NCBI GenBank assembly: GCA_023375785.1
Contig: SZWC01001572.1
Coordinates: forward strand, 30,146 to 65,648
Reading direction: 5' to 3'
Length of the DNA stretch: 35,503 nt
DNA from: Penium margaritaceum
Lineage: Eukaryota; Streptophyta; Zygnematophyceae; Desmidiales; Peniaceae
The stretch's first letter is position 1; each line of letters opens with the position of its first letter. Of this stretch, positions 1 through 10,536 are shown piece by piece. The notes beneath the pieces are model-generated. The model made no database searches, was not told the DNA's origin, and saw nothing but the letters and a program-made list of their open reading frames with translations. The position numbers and the translations under genes are program-made.

Positions 1-655
1 CCGCTGACCGGGCGTCAGTGCCTGATCAGACGGTGACGACAGTCACAGGTCGTACACACAACGGCAAGGGTTTGCTAGGAGACACAAGGCACAGTGTCAG
101 AATGCTTCAATATAGCATATGCAGAGTGAAATGACAAATGAAAGGTCCAAGGCATAAATACCTGCCACGGCGCACGGTGGGTGTCGCACGCGGCAGTCCA
201 AGAGCTGTCCAAAAACCGGCCCAAAACCACTGTTTTGGCTGTAACTCTGCGCACACATGTCAGAATGCTACGCCGTCTGAACCTAGACGTGCACAATCAA
301 AAGACAGACGTTACGACTGGTCACATGCATGCATCCATCGACAGACAGTGAGAATACAATACAAAAACATGCAAATAGGCCTCATGGCCAGTCTGCCGAA
401 AGACGCCTGCAAGATGTAGAAGACACAACAGAGAGTCTCGGTGGCATCTGGGGCTCTGGTGCAGTGGTTGGCCAGCTCCAAGCTGGTAGTCCGCCGCCTG
501 TCGTCTCGCCGGTGTCACCCGCCCGCCTCATGGATCTGCACGAGTATGGACACGGCCGAGTGGTAACAGTAAACTGTACAGGAACGGCACAAAGCACAAC
601 ACCAAGTGGTCATAGTCAACTGTATAGGTCGACAGGAACGTCACAAATCACAACA
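1..655 (-). repeat. Copia-family LTR, reverse orientation, cut by the window edge
   Basis: Read on the minus strand this is a near-complete copy of the LTR of the copia element at 1215-8721. The same blocks occur in reverse order: the U5 end (1-100), the TATA-like box as ataaata near 154-160, the conserved GCCGCGGCAGG-type core and the U3 end. The copia-type LTR start falls at 601, but a second, diverged LTR start lies directly beside it (602-655). Only one end is in the window, so a target duplication cannot be tested and it may be a solo LTR or the end of a longer element. Confidence 0.85.
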
Positions 656-1209
656 GTGTCACTATCACTACAGGTGATTGACTAGAATCAAATCTCTCGG
701 GTACTACGTCGTTGCCCACATCATGGGGTTTACAATATCGGACATTACGGGTGGCGGGCACATCACCGAGTCTAAATGTGTTTGAGAGTTTTTGAGAGCA
801 TGGTTACAATGACCAGATTGACACGCTTAGTTTTTTGGTAGCATGACATGGACAAAGTGTGGCATAGGGAAACATGCATCCACATCGACTCGTGGTCAAT
901 GTAGTTATTGTGATGTAGTCATGCATGTAGTAAACAGGTGATGTTGGGTTGCTGATCCCTCATGACAACACAACCCCATTGTTCCGCCATGTGAGGAATC
1001 ACCCTGAGGCTCGCTCGCTCACCGATTCCATTGAATCCTTGGGTGGCGTCCAGGCCCACTTCAAGTGGGTGGCCCGGTCAACCGGCATGTATCGCCTCGC
1101 TCCCCGGTGACTCGTTGTTTGCTCCCGGTTTTGTTCCAAGTTTTTTAAGTGTTGAGGTTGTCGTATGTATGGCGTTGGTGTGTACCATTTTCTTCGTTGC
1201 TTCGTTGAT
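656..1209. other. Unassigned sequence between LTR and copia element
   Basis: I see no supported gene here. Open frames are short and lack recognisable motifs. It is the flank into which copia element A inserted, and its last nine bases before the insertion form part of a perfect palindrome with sequence on the far side of the element. Confidence 0.5.
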
Positions 1210-1214
1210 GCCAG

Positions 1215-1844
1215 TGTTGTGCTTTGTGCCGTTCCTGTACAGTTTACTGTGACCACTCGGCCGTGTCCATACTCGTGCAGATCCCTGAGGCAGGCGGCCC
1301 TGGTGACACCGGCGCGACGACAGGCGGCGGACTACCCGCCTGGAGCTGACCGACCACTGTTCCAGAGCCCCAGATGTCACCGGGACTCCTTGCTGTGCCT
1401 TCTACGTCTTGCAGGCACCTTTCGGCGGACTGGGCATGAGGTCCATTTGCATGTTTTTGCATTGTATACTCACTGTCAGTCAATGGATGCATGCATGTGA
1501 CCAGTCGCTGCGTCCGTCTTTTGATTCTGCACGTCTAGGTTTAGACGGCGTAGGATTCTGACATGTGTGCGCAGAGTTATGGCCAAAATAATGGTTTTGG
1601 GCCGGTTTTATGACAGCTCTTGGACTGCCGCGTGCAACACCCGCCGTGCGCCGCGGCAGGTATTTATGCCCTGGACCTGTCAGTTGTCATTTCTCTCTGC
1701 ATATGCTATATTGAAGCATTCTGACACTATGCCTTGTGTCTCCTAGCCAAACCTTTGCCGTTGTGTGTACGACCCGTGACTGTCGTCACCGTCTGACCAG
1801 GCTCTGACGCTGGTGTTGCTAGGAAGCTTCCACACACTTTCTCT
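1215..1844 (+). repeat. 5' LTR of element A
   Basis: 630 bp, beginning TGTTGTGC and ending directly before the PBS. It matches 8081-8721 along its whole length. Near its end the 3' LTR carries 11 extra bases. The last bases are CTCT rather than the usual CA, while related LTRs here end in CTCA, so the terminal A has probably mutated. Confidence 0.96.
1661..1667 (+). promoter_or_regulatory. TATA-like box in the LTR promoter
   Basis: TATTTAT sits immediately after a GC-rich core (GCCGCGGCAGG). The same box and core occur in the 3' LTR (8527-8533), in both LTRs of element B (from 17523 and 23402) and in the reverse LTRs. Conservation of this block between otherwise different LTRs supports it as the core promoter that sets the R start; the start itself was not mapped. 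Confidence 0.6.
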
Positions 1845-1856
1845 TGGTATCAGAGC
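1845..1856 (+). other. Primer-binding site, initiator tRNA-Met type
   Basis: TGGTATCAGAGC directly abuts the 5' LTR. It is the classic plant copia PBS, complementary to the 3' end of plant initiator tRNA-Met. It is the main evidence for the green lineage in this window. Confidence 0.95.
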
Positions 1857-1884
1857 AGTGAGACAGTTCTCACTGAGCTGCGCA

Positions 1885-2545
1885 ACAGAGACGCAACAGA
1901 GCAGCAGCAGTGAGAGTCACCGCTGCAGCAGACCTTCTGGGACCTGTTGGAGACGGCCGGTCGCCGTCCACGTACTCCACCCACCACGTGAGATCGCAGC
2001 TGCTGAGGCAGCAGCAGCGGCGCGTACCGCCACACAGAGGTGCGTGGCGGCTGCGGTGCATGCAGCCGGCCCTCCCTCCACAGCCGCAGCAGCAGAGCAG
2101 CAGCAGCAGAGGCGGCGGCTGCAGCAGCGTAGCAGCAGCGGCCGCCACAGCAGCGTGGCAGCAGCGGCGGCAGCAGCAGCGCAGCAGCAACGTCGGCAGC
2201 AGCAGCGCAGCAGCAGCGTCGGCAGCAGCAGCGCAGCAGCAGCAGCGGCACAGCAGCAGCAGCGGCAGTCGCGGCGGCAGCAGCAGTGTAGCAGTGGCAA
2301 CAGCAGCATCGCGCGGCAGCAGCAGCCAGCAGCAGCGCGCGGCGGCGGCAGCCAGCAGCAGCTGCAACGCACAGCAGTAGCGCTGCGCGCAGCAGCAGCC
2401 GCCGCGCGCAGCAGCAGCAGCAGCAGCGCAGCCGCTGCTGCCACCGCTGCACACGCAGCTACGCAGCTGCTGCTACAGCTGACAGCACAGCTGCAGCAGC
2501 AGCTGGGCGGAAGCTGCTGCGCAGCTTCTGCGGAGCCGCCGCGCC
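1885..2545 (+). repeat. CAG/GCA trinucleotide-rich leader of element A
   Basis: About 650 bp of imperfect GCA/CAG repeats interrupted by GCGGC units. It lies between PBS and gag, so it is leader RNA. Open frames here on both strands (serine/glutamine-, alanine- or cysteine-rich) are by-products of the repeat. Element B has an analogous CAG leader right after its PBS. Confidence 0.85.
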
Positions 2546-2594
2546 CCACCGCGCAGCGGCAGAACTGTGACAAGAAAAAAAAGGGGGCGGACGA

Positions 2595-2667
2595 GCTGAC
2601 GTCAGCATTGTTGATTGCTGACGTCATCAAGTCGTCCTCACGTCAGCAACCACTTGCTGACGTCAGC
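2595..2667 (+). promoter_or_regulatory. Cluster of TGACGTCA palindromes in the leader
   Basis: Three perfect TGACGTCA octamers (2597-2604, 2619-2626, 2658-2665), two of them within the 12-bp palindrome GCTGACGTCAGC, plus a partial ACGTCAGC near 2640. TGACGTCA is the consensus of bZIP factors of the CREB/TGA type. They may be an internal enhancer, or RNA palindromes for genome dimerisation; neither is shown. Confidence 0.45.
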
Positions 2668-2789
2668 ATTACACTTAGCCAAATTTTCACCCGGAAAGTC
2701 AAAAGTTGCCAGCGTTCCAACTCCCCGAGGAACGCAGACGGTTTTGAAATCCGGCAAACTTGACCTGTCGTCCCATAGTGAGCGACGAC

Positions 2790-5099
2790 ATGAGTTCGCC
2801 CGACGACAAGGACAAGGGACCAGGTGATCCCTCCTCCTCTTCTTCAGGAGTATTGAGCCCTCGCTCGCAGGCCATTGAGGACCTGCGCAGCCAGCAGGAG
2901 GAGATGCGTCGTCTGCAGCGAGAGCAGACTGACGCGATCCGCACGCTGACTGAGCTCCTACGCGCTCAGTCCACGACTCCTTCGCGGATTTCTGAGGGAG
3001 CTGCCAGCGTTGCGGCCTCCACCCAACACTCGGCTTAGGTGCCCGTGACAGGTGCCCCGCCTGCTTCACCTCCTGGTGTGGTTTCCCCACCACCTGAGGA
3101 CCTCCTTGACGACGAGCCATTCATGCCGGGCTTCGAGGATGACTCCCAGGAGCGGGAGATTCGTCTCCTAAAGGAGCGCCTCCGTCAGCTGCTGACGAGT
3201 ATCTGACCTCCACCCTTGTACCCGATACGACCGTCACCTGACTTCCCCGGTGATCACCCCCTTCCAGGAGTCTTCCCCGTCTCTCACCCTCCTCAGCCTG
3301 CGGTTGCTCTCCCCACGGAGCGGAAGCCAAAGGACTTTGAGGCACCACCTCCACGGTACATCAGTGAGGATGGATTTGACTGCTGGGAGATCCTGTTTCA
3401 GGTGTGGGCCACTTCCGAGGGAGTGTGGCCTTACTACCACAGCCCATACCAGCCTACAAATCCAGCACAGGTGCTGACAGCAGCCAGGGCCATGCGAGGA
3501 CTTCTCTACGCCATGCCACGTGAGACTGTCGTTGACTTCCGCCCCTTCCTCGGCGAGGCTGGCACAGGCACCGGAGCTGATCCGCGTGGAGGCTGGGATC
3601 TGGCGTTGTCCCTACTGGCCGCAGAGACGCAGGCCACGCGTGCGTCACACATTCGTGCTTTCCACTCGCTCCGTCAGGGACCAACGGAGCCTGCGGCAGA
3701 CTACTAGCGACGCGCCATGCGTATCTACACGCGTCTGGGGACCTCAGGGGGCACACAGCTGTGGGCACTTCGGACGATCATGCTCGGAGTTCGCCTGGAG
3801 TACACCAACATATTCACACGGTATAGCGACGCTGCTCTTGAGCCTTTCTCAGCCACCCTGCAGCTGCTCCCTTGGGTGCACCAGCTTTTCCTCCAGGTGA
3901 CGTCGGCCCGCGAGGCAGCAGTAGCACATCAGGAGACTTCCCTCGCTGCAGCAGTCCTCGCCTCACCACCATCTTCCCTCCTGCAGTCACCCTCATCTAC
4001 CTCCATCACAACCTCATCTTCCTCCTCCTCTTCGACCCCGTCTACACCCACGCAGATGCAGGGCGTTGTTGCAGCCACCCAGGGGAAGAAGAAGAATAGG
4101 AAGCGCGGATCGGGTCAGCAGCAGTCGTCATCCAGTGGTAGCATTGGTCGTTCCGTGTACTGCTACAACTGTGGAGGTGCCCATCGCTACACCGAGTGCC
4201 AGCAGCCGCTTGACTGGGAGCGCATCACTCGCGCACTTCAGGCTGCCCATGCTGCCCGCACGGCGTCCGGCACGTGGACCGCACACTCCTCTGGACGCGC
4301 GGTGACACAGACTGCAGCTGTTCCTGCATCCTCACCGGCGAGCAGCAGTGATCCAGACCCACGTGACCGCACCATCGCCGAGCTCCGTCATCTTTTGGCG
4401 CTTCGCTTTCAGGGAGGTGCGAGTGTGTTGTCATCGTCGAGTGGGTCACAGACTGCTTGTTCGTCCGTCCTCGTGACTCGTGATGACACGTGTGGGGGAG
4501 CACAGTCCGCATGTGATGATGATGTGCCTGACTGCACTGACTGGATTCATGAGTCTCACCTTCGTGATGTACGTCGTCCCTTCCCACTAACGGCTCAGCG
4601 TCCCTCTGATGCTGAGTGTTCCATTGCTTGTTGTACAGTGACGTCCACCAGTCGTGACTCCGGTGGCACTTGGATCATCGATTCCGGTGCCACCCACCAC
4701 ATGACGTGTCCTCGTAGTGACTTTGTGGTACTTGGTCTCGTCACGACTGTCCGTTCTGTTCGTACAGGCTCTGGTAAGTCCTTACCGGTCCACGGTGTTG
4801 GGGTTGTATGCTTTGATGGTCCGTGTGGCCCCCTGTATCTCTCTGACGTGCTGTTTGTGCCTGATCTTGAGCTCAGCATGCTGTCTGTGCGTGTCTCCAC
4901 TCTTATGGGTCTCTCCGTTGAGCATACCGCTGATTCAGCGACTGTGACTGCTCTTGACACCCGTAGCATTGTCGTGCGTGCCTCAGTCGTAGATGATTTG
5001 TACCACATTGCTCGGCCCTCCTCCCCTTGCTCTCCCTCCTCCTCTGGCCGCGTTTTTGTCACTGGTGTTCTATCCCCGGAACACCAGCGGTTGCTTCAC
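2790..5099 (+). pseudogene. Gag-protease region of element A, broken
   Basis: The frame starts at ATG 2790 (MSSPDDKDKG). It has an acidic/serine-rich head, a predicted coiled coil (about residues 30-60), a basic KKKNRKR patch and a zinc knuckle at 4161-4199 (CYNCGGAHRYTEC). The knuckle has three residues before His instead of the usual four. The copia aspartic protease follows, with WIIDSGATHHMT; its catalytic Asp codon is at 4680. Three in-frame stops interrupt gag: TAG 3036, TGA 3204, TAG 3705, each one transition from CAG or CGA. The frame is lost near 5100, inside the pre-integrase segment, where homology continues in another frame. Confidence 0.85.
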
Positions 5100-5829
5100 C
5101 GACGTCGTGTCACGTGGGCTCCGACACTGTGTCGAAGCTCATCTGGACACAGCCCGCTCTTGGTCTTGACATGGCTTCTTTCGAGCAGCCACCCAAGACC
5201 GACTGTCTTTTTTGCGCTCATGGAAAGATGCACCGGTGCACTTATCCTGATTCGCGTTCCCGAGCGCTGAGGCCACTCGAGTTGCTCCACTCGGACCTGC
5301 TTGGTCCTCTCCCGGTGGAGTCCCTGTCCGAGAGGGGACGGTATGTTCTGACGCTGACTGATGACTTCACCCGGATGCGGTGGGTCTACAGTCTGCGTCA
5401 GAAGAGCGACGCCGCCCTTGCGGTTCGGCTCTGGCTCATGATGGCTGAGCGTCAGTCTCGCCACACGTTACATACCTTTCGCTCGGATCGCGGTGGCGAG
5501 TTCCTTGGTGAGATGGACTCCTTCTTTGCTGAGCACGGAATTTTCACCAGGTCTCCGCTCCTGCTACCCCACAGCAGGTTGGTTGATAACGGTGTCTCTG
5601 AGCGCTGGAACCGCACCATGGAGGATGCGGTCCGCGCCATGTGGTCTGAGTGCGGTCTCCTGGAGTCCTTCGCCTTCGAGGGCTTCGCCTACATGACGTG
5701 GGTATGGAACCGCCTCCCGCATGGTCCGCTTCCGGATCATGTTACACCGTACGAGCTCTGGTTTGGCCACCGTGCTGATCTTCGTCTCGCGCGCGTTTGG
5801 TGTTCCCTGGCCTCTGTGTGGTACACCCC
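5100..5829 (+). pseudogene. Copia integrase of element A, frameshifted and truncated
   Basis: After the frameshift near 5100 the frame reads a pre-integrase zinc-binding segment ending in CLFCAHGK. The integrase core has all three acidic positions: Asp GAC 5294 (LLHSDLLGPLP), Asp GAT 5486 (RSDRGGEF) and Glu GAG 5600 (NGVSERWN). Spacing from second Asp to Glu is 37 residues rather than 35, because a short out-of-phase insertion lies around 5570-5590, just before NGVSE. The C-terminal ELWFGHRAD segment is followed by disrupted sequence at about 5800-5830, where a linker present in element C is missing. Enzymatically this copy is very unlikely to work. Confidence 0.85.
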
Positions 5830-7977
5830 ACAGGTACCGCTGCTCTCACACCTCCTCCTACATCATCACCTGTGTCCACTGGCACCCCTGCTCCGGTGTC
5901 TGACCCAGCCCAGCCCACTCCTGTCCCTACGTCGCCTGACACTCCTGTCTGAGTGTCCGGGCCAGCTGTCCCTCCGAGCTCAGTGTCCCCCACACACGCT
6001 TCTCCTCGCACGGCATCTCCTGCTGCCTCGTCTCAGCCCTCACCAGCTGTGGTCGTACCTGTCCCTGTGGTCGTACCTGTTCGTGAGCCTGAGGTGCGCC
6101 CCTCGACCTCCGGTTACTCCCGTGAGCCCGATGGTCGCCTTCGACCACTAGATTCCGGAGCTCAGCGAGCGTCGGGTCCCGGACCCAGGCGTTCCTCTCG
6201 CAGCATCGCGAGCGTTGATCTAGGCACAAAGGCCTTAGGCCTCAGTGTACGCACTGAGCTTTCAGAGGTACACCCAGCGTGCCCTACACGGCACGACCTG
6301 GTCACTCGCGAGTTCCATATCGCCTGTGACGTAGCAGCTGATCTCGTAGTTGTCAGACCTGACACTGAGGCGTGTGCACTTGCCACGCAGAGTTCCCCCT
6401 CTATGGCGCCTGACCCGGGCACATTGAGGGAGGCTTTCTCATCGCAAGATGCTGAGGCCTGGCGAGCTGCTTGCGAGGATGAGCTTCGCGCCATCCGAGA
6501 GCACAGAGTCTACGAGCTGGTCGACCTTCCCCCTGGGAGGAAGGCGATTCAGGTCAAGTGGGTCTTTCGCAAGAAAGTGAAGCCGGATGGCTCACTGGAA
6601 CGCTACAAGGCCCGCTTGGTCGTCAAGGGGTTCTCTCAGATTCTGGGAGTTGACTACACTGACACCTTTGCCCCTGTCGGCCGCATGACCTCAGCTCGAG
6701 CTCTGTTCGGTGTAGTGGCTCAGCATGACTGGGAACTACACCAGATGGATGTGAACAATGCGTTCCTCCATGGCTCTTTGGATGAGGAGATTTACGTGGC
6801 TCAGCCACCAGGCTTTGAGGACGGTGACAAGGTCTGGCGCTTGCGCAAGTCCTTGTACGGCCTCAAGCAGTCTCCACGGTGTTGGAACCGGGAGATCACT
6901 GGCACCGTGACTTGCGCAGGATACGTACAGAGCGAGGCAGACCCCTCACTCTTCATCCTACCGACACCCGAGCGGTTCACCGCCATCCTGGTCTATGTTG
7001 ATGACCTTCTGATCGCGTCTCCGTCCCTGGAGGCCGTGAAGGAGGCCAAGGCTGTCCTGCAGACCGCCTACAGGATGAAGGACCTCGGTCCTGCATCGGT
7101 GTTTCGTGGTATGGAGATCGTGCGAGATCGCAGACATCGGACACTGTTGCTGCATCAGGCACGATACGCACGAGTCGTGGGGGAGCGCTTTAGCGACCTC
7201 CTTGGTGCAGTGCCCACTGCTTCCACACCCCTCACACCTGATGGGCAGGATGCCCTGAAGGTGGATGACCCTACACAGCTGGGGGAGACAGTGGACGTGA
7301 CCTTGTACCTCCGTCTCATCGGATCTCTGATGTACCTGGCAACTACCACGCGTCCCGACATCGCGTTCGCCGTCAACCTCCTCGCTCAGTTCTCGCAGGC
7401 TCCACGTGCGAGAGCTCTTCACGCGGTTGTGCGAGTGGTACGGTACGTGGTCTCCACGCCGTATCTCGGACTCTGCTTTCGTCGGCAGTGTTCGGTGGTC
7501 CTTGACGGCTACACTGACAGCGACTGGGCTTGGAGCCCTGACGGGCGCAGTCGCACTGGCTACGTGTTTCTGCTCGGTGGTACCGCTTTGTCTTGGCGAA
7601 GCGGGAAGCAGGGCTGCATCGCACGTAGCTCGTCAGAGGCAGAGTATGTGGCTTTGGGGGCAGGGGCTACAGAGGCAGTTTGGCTGCAACGCTTGTTTCT
7701 TGAGCTTGGGCAGTCAGTACCCGCCATTGTGCTGCGTTGCGACAACCAGAGTGCTCTCGCCATTGCGGAGAACTCTGGTGTTTTTCATGCTCGCACAAAG
7801 CACATTGCGGTTGAGCATCACTTTGTTCGTGATCTGATGGAGCGACGCGTGATCTCCATCATGTGGGTTGGCACTGACTTGCAACGTGCTGATTTCTTGA
7901 CAAAGGCACTCGCCCGCGGAAAGTTCCTGGTGGCCATTCGTTCTGTTGGGCTTCGCCCCGTGCGTGACAGTGGTTGA
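5830..7977 (+). pseudogene. Reverse transcriptase-RNase H of element A (nearly intact)
   Basis: A Thr/Pro/Ser-rich linker leads, past one TGA at 5950, into a 674-codon open frame ending at 7977. The RVT_2-type RT runs from VYELVDLPPGRK (about 6507) through KWVFRKK, FAPVGRMTS, QMDVNNAFLHG and SLYGLKQSPRCW to the catalytic box YVDD at 6994-7005. The RNase H part holds YTDSDWAWSPD, ARSSSEAEYVAL, DNQSALAIAEN and HARTKHIAVEHHF. All expected catalytic motifs are present. In copia elements this is the C-terminal part of one polyprotein, so the upstream breaks would prevent normal expression even though the domain itself is open. Confidence 0.93.
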
Positions 7978-8070
7978 GTGTGGGATGTATGTCGGCGTCT
8001 CATCTGTCTGTGTCACTCACTATGTGGTTGTACCAGTGCTGCACGCGTATAGACATGCGTACCATCGGGT

Positions 8071-8080
8071 CATGGGGGAG
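8071..8080 (+). other. Polypurine tract of element A
   Basis: CATGGGGGAG ends exactly where the 3' LTR begins. The same bases occur in reverse complement at 25383-25392 next to the LTR of element C, which supports the assignment as plus-strand primer. Confidence 0.85.
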
Positions 8081-8721
8081 TGTTGTGCTTTGTGCCGTTC
8101 CTGTACAGTTTACTGTGACCACTCGGCCGTGTCCATACTCGTGCAGATCCCTGAGGCAGGCGGCCCTGGTGACACCGGCGCGACGACAGGCGGCGGACTA
8201 CCGGCCTGGAGCTGACCGACCACTGTTCCAGAGCCCCAGATGTCACCGGGACTCCTTGCTGTGCCTTCTACGTCTTGCAGGAGCCTTTCGGCGGACTGGG
8301 CATGAGGTCCATTTGCATGTTTTTGCATTGTATACTCACTGTCAGTCAATGGATGCATGCATGTGACCAATCGATGCGTCCGTCTTTTGATTCTGCACGT
8401 CTAGGTTCAGACGGCGTAGGATTCTGACATGTGTGCGCAGAGTTACGGCCAAAATAGTGGTTTTGGGCCGGTTTTATGACAGCTCTTGGACTGCCGCGTG
8501 CAACACCCGCCGTGCGCCGCGGCAGGTATTTATGCCCTGGACCTGTCAGTTGTCATTTCTCTCTGCATATGCTATATTGAAGCATTCTGACACTATGCCT
8601 TGTGTCTCCTAGCCAAACCCTTGCCGTTGTGTGTACGACCTGTGACTGTCGTCACCGTCTGACCAGGCACTGATGCCCGGTCAACGGCTGTGTTGCTAGG
8701 AAGCTTCCACGCACTTTCTCT
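8081..8721 (+). repeat. 3' LTR of element A
   Basis: 641 bp, direct copy of 1215-1844. It has 11 extra bases near its end (CCCGGTCAACG region). It is followed at once by the target duplication GCCAG at 8722-8726. Confidence 0.96.
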
Positions 8722-8757
8722 GCCAGGCCCATGCACACATGCATGGGCCTGGCATCA
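8722..8757. repeat. Perfect hairpin at the insertion site of element A
   Basis: TGCATGGGCCTGGCATCA (8740-8757) is the exact reverse complement of 1206-1214 joined to 8727-8735, with a CACA loop at 8736-8739. Removing element A and one target duplication leaves a perfect 18-bp inverted repeat, so the element inserted within one arm. Confidence 0.85.
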
Positions 8758-8985
8758 TCCAATGGACACAAAGTGCAGAAACATGCAAGTAGGGCCCAAG
8801 GCCAGTCGACCAAGAAAACCATTAAGACTGGAGAAAGAAGGAAGAGTGTCCAAGCAAGTCTTTGGGATGCCGTAGTAGTTCCCCTGCACAAGCGGAAGGG
8901 TGGATCACTACCCGGCGGTGTTCTGACGCCATCTAGATCCGTAGAAGGCATTTGCACGTGCATGGACAGGGGGGAGTGGTCACAT
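8740..8985 (-). repeat. Diverged relic of a copia-type LTR (U3 part)
   Basis: Several blocks follow the order of the reverse LTR at 330-580: an ATGCATGG/CATCATCC block, GAAACATGCAAGTAGGGCCCAAGGCCAGTC, and at the end TTGCACGTGCATGGACAGG followed by GAGTGGTCACA. The middle is rearranged or too diverged to follow. The R-U5 half is absent. Confidence 0.5.
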
Positions 8986-9915
8986 CCGACTCTGAGAGAT
9001 GGGGATGGCTGACATCAAAACATTTGTCTTTGTCAGTGTGCTCCCTCACACTGTTGGTTTCTTAAACCAACTGTGTAAGAAGCCACCTCCTATTCCCTCA
9101 CAAACATCATCAATCTGCATTGAGCATGGTTGTACAAATGTTTACAAGCAATTCATAGATGCCCGGCCAAACCTGTTGCTTTCATCTGACCTCTGGGCAG
9201 TGCAACTTCAGACCGCTAAGGAGTCCACCAGCTATCCTCATCATGTTGTTCGCATGCGAGGGTGAAGTGTGTGTGCAACACGGGCAGGATGGGGCAGGGG
9301 TCATTTTGCAAGTTACTTGTGATGTCCACACACCAATGCGAGGTAGGATTTCCTCAATTTCCTGTTTCTGAAACAGCATGATGTCACTGTTACTACCATG
9401 TCCCTTTACCTTGTCCTGCCTTTCTCTCCTTATTCATCTTAAGTTCACTCGTTCATGCTACTTGCTTGTGGTCATCGATGGGTGGTTAAGAATCTTTGTG
9501 TCATCCCAATGGCTATCTTTGACCAACATGTTTACTGCCATTGCTGCACTGGCCAACAAACAGCGGGGTGTGAAATAATACAACGCAGGTCCATTAAAAA
9601 TGAAGAACGGGACACTCAACAACAGCCCTCTTCCCAGCACCCTTTCCGTTCCAAGCCCCCTAACACAGGCACTCTTACACAACCACCCTACGTGTGCGTG
9701 CCCTTGCTCCTGCAATGCTCGAGAGTGCCCACCGATGCAGCTCGAAGGGTCGTGAGTGAGGAAGCCCTTTGCGCACACCACCAGATAGCGTCGGGGGCCA
9801 AGGGGTCCACGTTTTCCACCAGTGAACCATGCTTGCTGCTCGGTGATCTGCCTTTGCAAGCTGGAGCTTATTGTCGACGCATTTGCTCCCAATGTGTTGG
9901 CCAGCCTCTGCTCCG

Positions 9916-9917
<2 letters not shown>

Positions 9918-10002
<85 letters not shown>
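9918..10002. repeat. (GA)n microsatellite
   Basis: Uninterrupted GA dinucleotide, 85 bp. Frames through it give Arg-Glu or Leu-Ser repeats and are not genes. Confidence 0.98.
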
Positions 10003-10004
<2 letters not shown>

Positions 10005-10312
10005 CCAGGAAGCCCAGGAGAGCAAACTCCAACCAGCAGCGTCACCGTCCGGCTGCGACGCTGCCCACAGTGATGACTCCAGGCGAACGGAACAGAGGAG
10101 GCCCCTCAGGTGGAGCATGCCTCTGCTGGAATGGGAGATGTTTCGAGGTGGTCGTCACCTTCAAGAAGGTGTTGCTGCCTCACAGATATGCTCCCCCACT
10201 CCTCGTCTGGGAAGCAGGCTGTAGGTGGAGGAGGAAGGGTAAGGGTGTGTTGAAGGAGCAAGAAGGCAGAGGCAAGGGGAGGGTGAGGTGATTGCGGCAG
10301 GGAGTGGGCTAG

Positions 10313-10536
10313 ATGGCAAGAGAAGAGTACATGGAGGAAGGGAGAAAGGACGGGGCAGGGCAGGGCAGGGAAGGCAGAGGAAGAGGGAGAGGGAGAGGTG
10401 GAGGAAGAGGGAGAGGGAGGGAGAGGGAGGCAGAGAGGAGTGTGGGGGACAGGGAGAGGGAGGGGGAGGGGGAGGGTGAGTGTGGAGAGTGGGGAAGGGG
10501 GAGAGAGAGGGAGAGGGAGAGGGAAAGGTAGAGGCC
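10313..10536. repeat. Purine-only (GGGAGA-rich) tract
   Basis: About 220 bp composed almost entirely of purines on the plus strand, with many GGGAGAGGG-type units and G runs of three to five. It is polypyrimidine on the strand of the phosphatase gene, lying downstream of its stop. Sequences like this can form triplex or G-quadruplex structures; here that is inference only. Confidence 0.85.

Larger units (their letters stand above)
1215..8721 (+). mobile_element. Full-length Ty1/copia LTR retrotransposon (element A)
   Basis: The element is bounded by two direct LTRs (1215-1844 and 8081-8721) and by a perfect 5-bp target duplication, GCCAG at 1210-1214 and 8722-8726. A PBS follows the 5' LTR and a purine tract precedes the 3' LTR. 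The coding order gag, protease, integrase, RT, RNase H is the copia order. The LTRs differ by about a dozen substitutions and one 11-bp indel by eye, so insertion is fairly recent. Three in-frame stops in gag, a frameshift near 5100, a broken integrase C-terminus and a stop at 5950 make this copy non-functional as a whole, although RT-RNase H is open for 674 codons. Confidence 0.96.

Noticed and set aside
1813..2763. Long frames on both strands through the CAG region after the first PBS
   Set aside because: Composition-driven by GCA/CAG repeats; the region is the leader between PBS and gag.
9455..10291. 278-codon frame with a long Arg-Glu repeat, plus minus-strand Leu-Ser frames
   Set aside because: They arise from the (GA)n microsatellite and have no domain.
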